Below are positions 17,361-27,400 of a stretch of DNA of 64,000 nucleotides, piece after piece (within the stretch, counting starts at the first letter, position 1; each line of letters starts with the position of its first letter). The notes beneath the pieces were generated by a model, which saw nothing but the letters and a program-made list of their open reading frames with translations, was not told where the DNA came from and searched no databases. The DNA is taken from the NCBI GenBank assembly GCA_015067005.1, contig SVNH01000005.1:1-64000 (forward strand), given 5' to 3'. The DNA comes from Ruminococcus flavefaciens (GTDB lineage: Bacteria; Bacillota; Clostridia; Oscillospirales; Ruminococcaceae). The position numbers were made by a program, and so were the translations under genes.

Positions 17361-18489
17361 AAAGGAAACTAAGGTACTTATTGTGGCACTTGGAGTTGCT
17401 GCTGTAACGGTCGCTGGCTCTACCTTTGCATGGTTCACCAGCAAGGACGAGGTTACTAACCGCCTGAGCGCAAGCGCAAGCTACGGCGTGTCCATTACAG
17501 AAGATTTCACTCCGCCCTCTAACTGGGTACCCGGTCAGGAAGTCAAAAAGGAAGTCAGTGTTATAAACACCGGCAATCTTCCTGCATATGCAAAGCTTGA
17601 ATTGAAGGGCGCATTCAATATTGAGACGGAAACTGCCAACGGTGAGGAAATGCCGCAGACAGACGCTGCTCATGAGGATATAAAAAACGGTAAATTAAAC
17701 GGCCACAAGCTTGCTGAACTGAATGCAAAAGAGATAACCTCATTGCAGGCAGGCGGCTATCTTGCATACAAGCCTGCTACATATGATGTGACGACCGGTA
17801 CTATGGTGGACGGTCTGTATCTCTATCGCCGTGAGATCAAAGATGTCACCGAGGGCGGACAGACAACGGAAAAGTATGATTATACAGGCTATTATTATTG
17901 TGAACATAATCAGAAATACTACGCTCTGAAAACGCAAAAGATCAACGATGAATACAGTATGGACGTTCTTACCAATATGAGTCAGAACATTGATGAAGAA
18001 GTTGACAAAATAAGACTCAGGTCCTATGAAGAAAAGGTCATCACTGCCGATGATACACAGCTTACATGGGATTATACAAAGGCAGGCGCTCCTGATGAGA
18101 TCGTAACTGTTACTTATCATCCTACAGGTGCAACAGATACCAAAAAGGACGTTAAGATCAATATCAAGCTTGACAACATCGGTGACAACACTACAACTAC
18201 TAATACATGGTTTATTGTTGATACCACCAATAAATGCTTCTATTATAATGGACTGCTGGCATCCGGCGATACTACAGCCAATCTTGTGAAGTCTGTTGAG
18301 CTTGACGAAAGCGTAAAGCAGGAGGCTTTCTCTGCAATGGATTTTGACCTCACTGTTATGCTTGAAAGCATTCAGGCTGATAAGGACGAGAACGATAAGT
18401 ATACCAACAAGACTATTACATCATTGCAGACCGGTGCAACTGTTGATCCAGATAACGGAAAGCCAATCTGGAAATCTTCAACTACCTGA
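17338..18489 (+). CDS. SipW-dependent secreted fibre subunit (TasA/camelysin-like)
   Basis: A 383-residue protein. The signal region VLIVALGVAAVTVAGSTFAW followed by FTSKDEVTNRLSA is typical of SipW substrates, where cleavage follows the AFA/TFA-like site. The mature part begins like TasA/BsaA proteins (VNTGNLPAYAKLELKG-type strand). The C-terminal part, CFYYNGLL...KSVELDES...FDLTVMLESIQA, is shared with the protein at 29145. It probably polymerises or coats a surface fibre. Its ATG (ribosome site GGGTGG) lies inside the end of sipW, a 23-base overlap that couples translation. Confidence 0.85.
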   Translation: MKTEKKSKKETKVLIVALGVAAVTVAGSTFAWFTSKDEVTNRLSASASYGVSITEDFTPPSNWVPGQEVKKEVSVINTGNLPAYAKLELKGAFNIETETANGEEMPQTDAAHEDIKNGKLNGHKLAELNAKEITSLQAGGYLAYKPATYDVTTGTMVDGLYLYRREIKDVTEGGQTTEKYDYTGYYYCEHNQKYYALKTQKINDEYSMDVLTNMSQNIDEEVDKIRLRSYEEKVITADDTQLTWDYTKAGAPDEIVTVTYHPTGATDTKKDVKINIKLDNIGDNTTTTNTWFIVDTTNKCFYYNGLLASGDTTANLVKSVELDESVKQEAFSAMDFDLTVMLESIQADKDENDKYTNKTITSLQTGATVDPDNGKPIWKSSTT

Positions 18490-18521
18490 TCTGAAAAACT
18501 CAATGGAAGGGAGACAGCGAG

Positions 18522-19289
18522 ATGCGCGTGAAAAGAATACTGACCACGTTATCGAGTTGTCTTCTGCTCCTTTCCAGCAACTGCATCACGGCTTTTGCGG
18601 AGGTCGCTTTGCCCGAAGGTGCGGTAAAGGGTCTTCCGGAGAAGCTGACCGCTATGGACTCCGACGGTAACGCTGTGAGCTCCGATACAGGCGAATACTT
18701 TTTCCGCGTGGAGGAAATGCAGTACGGCGTGGCTTATACCAAAGACGTACAGCTCATGAATCTCCGCGATGACAAGGCATATCATATCTATTTCAGCGTT
18801 GAGCCGCTTTTCAAGGCAGGCGATATTGATCTCGAAAAAGGCTGCGAATGTACTTTCTGGCTCGATGGTCAGGAGTTTTACAACGGCTCGGTCACGGGTA
18901 TCGGCAATCTTGACCTTACTAAAGAGGTCTACGACTGTGGGCTGTATAAGCCGGGTGACAGCCATACGCTGAAATGCTCGGTCATATGGAACGATCTCGA
19001 TGTACTTTCCAATGTGGATAACGGTTACAGGCTTATTGACCGTGAGGGCGAGCATGTTTTGGTCGGACCGAATGCTTCAGGCTATGTTCACGGCGAGATA
19101 GAGTTCAAGTGGCTTTTCTATGCCGCTGTTGATGAGAATTTTGATCCGCCGAAAACAGGTCTGTTCGCAGCGGGCAATACATTTTGGATATATGCTGCGG
19201 CAGTTCTTGCAGCCATGTCCGGAGGTATGCTTCTGCTCATACTGCTCAAAAAGCGTGAGAAAAAGAAGGAAGATACGAATGAAGCGTAA
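18522..19289 (+). CDS. Secreted protein with sortase-type PPKTG anchor
   Basis: A 255-residue protein with a signal peptide (MRVKRILTTLSSCLLLLSS...AFA). The C-terminal sorting signal has three parts: PPKTG at residues about 209-213, a hydrophobic helix, and a basic tail KKREKKK. PPKTG is an LPXTG-like variant. The mature domain has immunoglobulin-like strands and several Cys. The next gene is a class B sortase that overlaps it by 11 bases, so this is the natural substrate. It may be the cell-wall base that holds the fibre. Confidence 0.8.
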   Translation: MRVKRILTTLSSCLLLLSSNCITAFAEVALPEGAVKGLPEKLTAMDSDGNAVSSDTGEYFFRVEEMQYGVAYTKDVQLMNLRDDKAYHIYFSVEPLFKAGDIDLEKGCECTFWLDGQEFYNGSVTGIGNLDLTKEVYDCGLYKPGDSHTLKCSVIWNDLDVLSNVDNGYRLIDREGEHVLVGPNASGYVHGEIEFKWLFYAAVDENFDPPKTGLFAAGNTFWIYAAAVLAAMSGGMLLLILLKKREKKKEDTNEA

Positions 19290-20022
19290 GACTGCTTTTG
19301 CTTTTCTGCTGCTTACGATCTTTGCGGGCGCTTACTGCAGCTTCAGGTATTACCACGATTCAGTTCTCCCGGATAAGACAATTGACGAGGTCTACACTGA
19401 TCAGCTCGTACTTTTTGAAAGCGTGAAGCCGAAAAAAAACGTTACCTTTACTGCATCCGATCCACTGGAACCTGCCGAGGAGGTCAATGATGCCGTGGTC
19501 GGCTGGATCACAATAGATGGTACTCATATTGATTTTCCCATTTGTCAGGCGGAGGACAATGATTTCTACCTCCATAACGGTTTCGATGGAAAGTACAATA
19601 ACGAGTTGGGATGTCCGTTCCTTGATTATCGCTGTGAGGGCGATTTCAGCGGCTTCAATTCGATCGTTTACGGGCACAACGTGAATGGACAGCGAATGTT
19701 TGCTGATATCGCGCTTTTCAGAGAGCAGGACTACTTGCAGCTTCACCCAACAGGTGCTCTTACCCTGAAGGACGGAGAGCATACTGTCCGTTTCTTTGCT
19801 TATATGAATGTTCCTGACAATGTGCCCGCTTATCATGCGGTGTTTGTCAGCGCTGCCGATAGGGAAGATTATATTGACTATATCTTTTCGGAAGCAGTAT
19901 ATACTTCTGGACATACAGCCGATGAATTAAAGAAGAAAGATGATCTTCATCTGCTGCTGCTTTCCACTTGTACTTATGAGTTTACCGATGCGAGAGGAAT
20001 TCTGATCGGTGCAATAGAATAA
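19279..20022 (+). CDS. srtB: Class B sortase
   Basis: A 247-residue membrane-anchored transpeptidase. It has an N-terminal helix, then catalytic His133 in SIVYGHNVNG, Cys231 in LLSTCTYEF and Arg239 in TDARGILIG. These positions fit class B, which lacks the large C-terminal extension of class A enzymes. It should cleave the PPKTG motif of the protein encoded just upstream and attach it to peptidoglycan or to another subunit. ATG 19279 lies inside the preceding gene; the earlier in-frame Met would extend it through unrelated sequence. Confidence 0.92.
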   Translation: MKRKTAFAFLLLTIFAGAYCSFRYYHDSVLPDKTIDEVYTDQLVLFESVKPKKNVTFTASDPLEPAEEVNDAVVGWITIDGTHIDFPICQAEDNDFYLHNGFDGKYNNELGCPFLDYRCEGDFSGFNSIVYGHNVNGQRMFADIALFREQDYLQLHPTGALTLKDGEHTVRFFAYMNVPDNVPAYHAVFVSAADREDYIDYIFSEAVYTSGHTADELKKKDDLHLLLLSTCTYEFTDARGILIGAIE

Positions 20023-20109
20023 CAGAGTTTATCCCCTATGAGCTCTGTATCTGGAATTATGACAGTTTTGATCGGCATAAATATATATCAGAAAATTTAA
20101 GGACAGGTA

Positions 20110-20670
20110 ATGTTGTACTGTCCGCCAGCCGCACTTGATTCTTATGGGGGAATTGGGTGCTTTTTTATTGTTTATGGTATCATGGCAAGATTGAGGAAAA
20201 TTCTTGATATTTCATACAGAATCATTTCAGCGTCAGTGATAACGATAGGCTTGATTCTGCTCATCATCTACCTTTGTGGTATAAGGTTCTATCGTGTGAG
20301 GTCCGGCTCAATGGGAGAACTCCTACCAGTCGGGTGCGTGTGCTTTGTAAGTACATACAGCAAATATGACAGCGTAGAGACCGGCGATGTAATATCGTTC
20401 AAGGTCGATGATGATATGTTTGTCACACACAGGGCGGTACGTATCACACCGGAGGGCATCATAACAAAGGGTGACGAGAACATGACGGACGATCCCGATG
20501 TTGTGACAAAGGATAACTACATCGGCAAAACGGTTTTCGCTTTGCCCTGTGTGGGAAGGTTGTTCGGCTTTTTCTACGCTCTGTCAGGTAAGATAACGCT
20601 TGCAGTTTCAATTCTTGCACTGCTTGTTATGGGCAGGTTTTACAGAGGAAAGGTCAAAACTCAGAACTGA
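20110..20670 (+). CDS. Second SipW-type signal peptidase
   Basis: A 186-residue enzyme of the same Ser/His type as the one at 16581, but shorter. Catalytic Ser67 lies in VRSGSMGELLPVG and His107 in MFVTHRAVRI, followed by TKGDENMTDDPD and a C-terminal membrane helix. The first ATG has AAGGA 6 nt upstream; a later Met (MARLRK, 20182) would remove 24 odd residues but lacks a ribosome site. Two SipW enzymes in one operon suggest that different substrates are processed separately. It directly precedes the second fibre subunit. Confidence 0.88.
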   Translation: MLYCPPAALDSYGGIGCFFIVYGIMARLRKILDISYRIISASVITIGLILLIIYLCGIRFYRVRSGSMGELLPVGCVCFVSTYSKYDSVETGDVISFKVDDDMFVTHRAVRITPEGIITKGDENMTDDPDVVTKDNYIGKTVFALPCVGRLFGFFYALSGKITLAVSILALLVMGRFYRGKVKTQN

Positions 20671-20706
20671 CCGCATATAACGATACCGGCGAAAGGAGGG
20701 AGCCAT

Positions 20707-21453
20707 TTGGAGGCTATCCGCAGGAAAATGCACACCTTTGCTAATAAGTTACTGCACGACAGAAAGCGGCAGCTCATTACGGCTGCGGCTGCATTTTTCA
20801 TTGTGTATGTTTTGCTTATGTCCGGCATCTTCTCCTATTTCCACAGCAAGGATTCTGTTACTAACCGCATGAATGCGAAAGGCGGCTCTGTAACTATATA
20901 TGAGCCTTCATGGGACAGCTCGGGGCAATTCAAGGCGAAGGCTTCTGAGCCTGGAATGAAGATCGAAAAGGACCCTTACGGTTATAATAACGGTCAGTCA
21001 GACGTTTTTATAAGGCTGAAAATGACTATCGACACAAGCAACTATACAGCAAAGAATGAGACATATGCGGTTAATTTCCCCGATGATAAATCAAAACGTA
21101 CCGCAGCTATTCTTAGTGCTATAAAGCTGGAGAACGGCGATCCGCTTATTAATGGTACAGTTACGAATAATCCGGATTTTATAATGTCTGCCGTAGTTGA
21201 AAACGAAAAAACGGTCTATTATTTCTACTACACAGGCGAAAATTCTGATACCATGAAGCTTGTCAAGCCACAGGAAAGTACCAAAGAGCTTTTCAATCAT
21301 ATAGATATACCCGTTTACAAAAAGGATTACTTCGGCGTGTTTGATCAGCCGTATAATATCACTTTGGAAGCAGAGGGAGTACCTGCTTCAAATTATCCGA
21401 ATGGTCTGACGGCTGCGGAGGCAATGACCAGTGGCAGTCCGTTCAACGGATAG
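20707..21453 (+). CDS. Second SipW-dependent fibre subunit
   Basis: A 248-residue secreted protein starting with TTG, fixed by AAAGGAGGG at 20693-20701. One hydrophobic segment (residues about 24-42) is followed by FSYFHSKDSVTNRMNAKGG, which repeats the SKD-VTNR signature of the subunit at 17338. The mature domain is beta-rich with no known catalytic motif. Likely a partner or minor subunit of the same appendage, processed by the signal peptidase just upstream. Confidence 0.8.
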   Translation: MEAIRRKMHTFANKLLHDRKRQLITAAAAFFIVYVLLMSGIFSYFHSKDSVTNRMNAKGGSVTIYEPSWDSSGQFKAKASEPGMKIEKDPYGYNNGQSDVFIRLKMTIDTSNYTAKNETYAVNFPDDKSKRTAAILSAIKLENGDPLINGTVTNNPDFIMSAVVENEKTVYYFYYTGENSDTMKLVKPQESTKELFNHIDIPVYKKDYFGVFDQPYNITLEAEGVPASNYPNGLTAAEAMTSGSPFNG

Positions 21454-21489
21454 CTATTTACCTTATACATATGAAAGGAAGTTGACGTA

Positions 21490-24400
21490 ATGTTTGATAG
21501 GATTACAAAAAGAATTGTCAGTATCTTAGCTGCGACAGTATTGACAATGTCAAATGTAACGTCAGTTTATGCAGTGGGCTATGTCCCGGAACAGGAGAGC
21601 TCTGATCTCACGCATCAGAAGATAGAGCTTTATCCCGATGAGGAAAGCGATGAAAAAACGGTTACGCTTGAGGGTCTCATGCCGGAGGAGGCTGAGGCTT
21701 CGGCTGTTGATGTCTCTGATGAGCATGAAGGTATCGCGGCTTATGATATTACTATCACTGACGGCGGAAATGAATATCAGCCGGGTGAGGATAATCCGAT
21801 AAGGGTAGAGATAGTTGACCATGTGATAACCGAGAACATTGCGCTCTGGCATATCCATGACGACGGTACAAGAGAACAGATAGTCGATCTTCTTGCGGAG
21901 GATGGCAAGGTCAGCTTCTATGCGACCGGTTTTTCTGTTTATGAGATTGTGGAGCCGATTCAGGAAGTGAATGTTGCTTATGACGTTGTTCCGGTCAGCG
22001 GTGAATCCACTTACGGCGTTTATAATATTGATCCTGTTCCGGCAGGCAGCAGCTTCGTCTATAACGTGAACAAGAAATTATACCCCGGAGTCGCAAACAA
22101 GATCACAAGCCTTGCCGAATTAAAGGCTCATGCCAGCGATGGTATATATATAAAAAGCAATAAAGATAATATGTATGCCAAAGCGAGCTCTAAAAAGGTA
22201 GATGCTAACCGTCAGGGAATAGCTGTTACCTCTGCTAAAAACAATAGTGATGAGACAATGAATACTATTTCAGCTTATTCCGATGGTGCTGCCAAGTATT
22301 ATTTTGCTGAAGTAGATCCGGATGATCCTGATAACACGCTCTATTATATTTACACATATACTGATGCTAATGATCCTTCTTCAATCAAATATGTAGTTCA
22401 GAACAGCACAAACAGTCTTATTCTTGTCAATAATCTTGATGCTGTTACTGGCGACCAGACTGCTGAGTGGGAATTCAATTATTTCGGCGAGACAGTAAGC
22501 ATTAAAGCAGTAAGAGCTGAAGAATCTTACTTTTGGACTTCAAAAGGATCATCTGGACTTGCAGCATATAAAAATCCCTCTGCAACAAATGGAGAATTGT
22601 TCACATTATGGATATACGAACCACTTCCGGAAGAGATCACAAGCGACCCCTATCACCTTGAAGAAGCCCCGTATGGCTTAATAAACTATAATAGTGCCAC
22701 TGTTGGTAATGCTATGATAGCTGCTGTTCCAACAGGTTCATCTAATACGCTCGGAAACCTGCAATACATGACTCCAGGCGAAAGAAATTACAGCTCCGCT
22801 TATGGCATTACAGGTTGGCAATTTGAGTGGGTAAGTGGAACAGATTACAGAATAAGTGCGGTCGCTGTTGACGGGAACGTCAGGAAGTATCTGAAGCTTG
22901 ACTCCGATGGGGTGTATCTTGTTGATAAAACAAATGCTTCTGTATTGACTGTCGTACCCAATAATACAGGAAAAATTAAAATTTCACTACCTTCGGCTAA
23001 TACTGCTGTTTTCCGGGACGGCAATAATTCTTTCAAGAAGGGTACTAACACCAATGATGCGAATAGATATTTCGATCTCGTTGACCTTTCATCAGCTTCA
23101 GCTGATGAATTAGGGCTGAATAATCAAAGCTATGGTATCGTATATTATGCCTCTGGTGCAACAGGCTATGCTATGACATCAGCTGCAACAGATGATAAGC
23201 AGACAAAACTGACAAAGCAAAATGTTTCGGCTGCGGTAAACAGCAGCGGTGATCGAGAGTATATCTATTTCGGTGATATCACAAGCTGGACTTTTGAAAA
23301 CGTTGATACAAACCGGTATGTGATCTTCACCTCTACAAATGACGGAATAAAATACCTGAAAGTAATAAACGGCAGTGTTTCTCTTTCCGATACACCGTAT
23401 ATTTTAACTGCAGTTACTGGCACTGACAATTATAAGGGCAAGATAGCTATCATCAATGCAGCGGACAAAAAATCACTGCGATATAGCAGTAATTTTGAGA
23501 ATAATTCGATTGATTTTTCAAAAGCTGACCGATTCTTCGACCTCGTTATCCCCACTTCTCCAGCGCCGACGAATGACTCTCTCGGACTGGACGGCAAGAC
23601 CTACGGTCTTGTTGCGTATATAAACGATGATGACGGTTGTGCAGTTAATCCTGCTGTTTCTTCCAATAAGCTGACAGGAACGTCCGTGATATATGAAAGC
23701 GGACAATATGTGACTCACACTTCTTTGCTCTCAGGCTGGACCTTCCATTGGAACGGGGCAAATAAGTATACGCTCTCTAATCCTTCCGGTCGTTTTATAA
23801 AGCTCAGCGGCAACAACATTCAGCTAACAGACAGCGACTCGGAAGCAACTCCTTTTTCAGTTGTAACAGACGGCGGAAAGCTGGTATTCTATGATGCCTC
23901 AGCATCAAAAGTGATCGCTTTGAACGGAACGTTATTCCAAGGTGCTGACTCTAACACTTCATATCCGGTTCAGTTTGACCTTGTTAAGATTCCTGAAACG
24001 TTCATTGACATTTACGGCCTTGACGGTCAGACTTTCGGTCTGATGTATTACGCTGGCGGTAACAGCACGACAGGCTACGGAATGATGGTGGAACAAAACA
24101 ATTCCACTTCTCTTAAAGCACATCAGCTTATGGTCAGAAACAATACCGTTGATCTAAATGGCAAGCTTTATGTAGACCTGAACAGTGACATAACCATGTG
24201 GACATTTATCGGTGTCAGTGAGGATATGTATAAGCTAAAGGCTGACAACGGAAAGTATCTGAAGCTCACAGCCGACGGATTGACAACCGCAGACAGCGAA
24301 TCAGATGCGTCCATTTTCAAGGTCGGTCGTGGAACAGGTAATGATTCTAAGAAGATCAAACTGGAATGCAACGGGAATTATGTCCGTCTCAACAGTAGTG

Positions 24401-27400
24401 TGTTTCAAAAAGGCACCAGCGGAACGCTGCTGAATTTCGTTGAAAAATCAGACCTTACCGAGAATGACTTCGTTGTTTACTCTGCTACAAAAGTCGGAGT
24501 TTCTGATAAGGAGACTGTCACTGTTACAGATGAAAAAACAGGTGAAACGACAGAGAAAGAGGAGTACGTTGTCCGGAACGATTCACAGATAATCGTCTAT
24601 ACTCGTGCATGGAACGAAAACGAGAAAAAATATGAGTTCTACGCGATAGACCACCTCGGCAGACTGCTCCCTTGTTACGAGAGCGGCGACAGTATTATGT
24701 GGATAGGTAACCAGATCAACTCTCTCCTGTGGGATTTTACCGAGTATCATAATGCAGACGGCACGCTCAACGGTTACTATGAGCTTTATAACCCTTATTC
24801 GCGAAAGTATTTAGCACCTCTTACTAACAACAGGATAACCTCGAATGGTACGGTCGGTATCAATCTCAGAGGTCGGCGAAATGATGAGTATTACACAAGG
24901 ATCGTCGCATGGGACGAGGGCGATTACGCTTACTATGCGTTAGATGCAGATGTTGACCTTGGAAGGCTCATATCCTGCAAGGAGACCAGTCTTGAGCAGA
25001 ATGATGAGAGTACAGACTTCTACTTTGCAATAATGGAGCCGCTGAAGCCGGATGATATCAGCAATGATTCTCTTACGCCTGTTGAAACGATAGACAATAC
25101 CCAGTACGGTATCACTATGAGTGCTATCAACTTTGAAAACAAAATAAATGAAAACGATCATACTACCAAACAAGATATTTATCTCGGAGATAATACAGTC
25201 TGGGGAGATCATAAATACAAACCAAAACAGAACATTTTATCAACGGATCTGAAAACTAACGGCTACCCGACAGCAACAAACGGCGGACACTCTTTATCAG
25301 AACTGTTTGAAGGCGCAAGAAATGTTAATCATCTCTTTATAAAGAGTACATATGAGGCATCAGGCTATTTTGAATTTGACAGCTGTCAGAACTATGCAAC
25401 ATTGCTTGATCCCGCGACTAACAGCGTTACAGATAACTTTACAGTTTATAAAGAGCTTGGAACAATGAACGGTTCCGCAAAGCCGACATTGCGGCATGGT
25501 CAGTTCATGCCGTATAATACGATAAAAGCCGGAGGTTTTATAGAAAATTTAAATGATGCTAAAAACCCATATAATCTATATGACGCATTAGGCAACGAAT
25601 TAAAAGAAGATGATCCGAGAAAAAACGAAAAACTCTATTATGTAAAAGATCCTGATTATTATCATGGAATGGAGCTTTCAGCTGGATTTGTCCAGACACC
25701 GAACGGGCATGATGCTTGGGGACATGATATTATCTTCGAGTTTACCGGAGATGATGATTTCTGGCTCTATGTTGACGGTGAGCTTGTTATTGACCTCGGC
25801 GGAATACATAGTGCTCTTGAAGGAAAGGTTAATTTTGCTACCGGTGAAGTAAAGGTCAATTCCGGCACTGGAGATAACGTTGTCAAAACGACTTCTTTAT
25901 ATGAATTGTTCAGGGAAAACTATATAGGGCGCAAGCATACCGAAGCACAGGCATTAGCATATATGCAATCACAACAAAATGACACCACTTTGACATTGGA
26001 AACAATACAAGAAAATGAAGATTTGTATGCTGTATATAATGCTTATTTGTCTGCAAATAACACAGAAGCAGAAGCAACTTCTTATCTGAACGACATTTTT
26101 GAACCCAAAACAATTGGCGACGAAACCCACTATGTTTTTAAAGACTACACATCTCACACCATGCGTATCTTCTATATGGAGCGTGGTGCAGGTGCATCTA
26201 ATCTGCATATGCGCTTTAATCTCAGCTACGTTACCCCTGGCAGCGTCCTGATGAGCAAGGAGGTCGGTGGTGTAGATGATCTGGACTACAGTCTGATGAA
26301 ATACCCATATCAGATCTATTATCAGGAGGTCGAGGACGGACCTTTTGAAAGACTGAGACCAAATACCGAAAATTTCGGCGTTTACTACCTTAACCCAAAG
26401 AGAAATGCCACTTACTACGCACAGTACAAGTCTCTCTCAAACAATCAGGTATATCAAGATGTCTATTTCCTCACTCCAGGAAAGGACGTTTCGATAAGCT
26501 TCCCGGCAAATACGATAAAATACTACATCGTTGAATGCGGTCTGAACGGTGAGGTATACGATGCCGTTCAATGCAACGGCGGTGATTCAACCGTTGAAAC
26601 TAATAATGGCGGAAAGGATTTTACGATCGTAGCTGCAAACGTAAAAGAAAGACCGAATGTTCAGCTGGTGAATAAGGTCGATCCGGATTCAGTCAAAACG
26701 CTTACGCTCCGAAAGAAGCTTGTCGGACAGAATGGTGCTGAAATAAATGATGACAATACAACCTTCAGTTTCCGTCTCTATCTTGAAAAGACCGTTACAG
26801 AGGAACAAGAGGGTGTACCAACAGAGAATAAGGAGCTGGAGCTTGCCTATCTCCGAAAATATTACGTCGTGTCTCCTGACGGAAAGTTCTGCATATGGGA
26901 TTCGGAACAGGGGAAATTTGTTGCATCATCTGTTGACTATAATGTCGATCTTGAGGATAAGACGCCATATACCTTTGAGACATCGCCAAACGGTCAGATA
27001 TCCAAAATACCGGTAGGCTATGAGGTCAAAGTTCCTGGGCTTCTGAACGGCATGAAATTCAAAGTCGAGGAACGTGAAAGCGATAACCCGATAGGATATG
27101 ACGTTTACAGTCTGGAGGGCTATACCTGCTTGAAGGAAGGCGAGATTGATTCCTACTTTGTTGAAAGCGGCGAAAGTATTAATACCGGTACTGTCAGAAA
27201 AGGTGCATCGCCGTCAATGCTTATCACAAATAAGCGCGGTTACGGTATCGAGGTCAAGAAGGTCTGGAGCGATGCGGATTATACCGTTTCTCATGAGCCG
27301 GTCTATATAGCAGTCTATGTTGATGGTGTGCTGAAAGAAGGCACTGTCAGAGAGCTCAACAATAATATACTTTCACAGCGTTATTTCTTCGACGATGATG

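Noticed and set aside
20110-20181. Possibility that the second signal peptidase starts at MARLRK (20182).
   Set aside because: That Met has no ribosome site, while ATG 20110 has AAGGA at good distance; kept as an alternative only.
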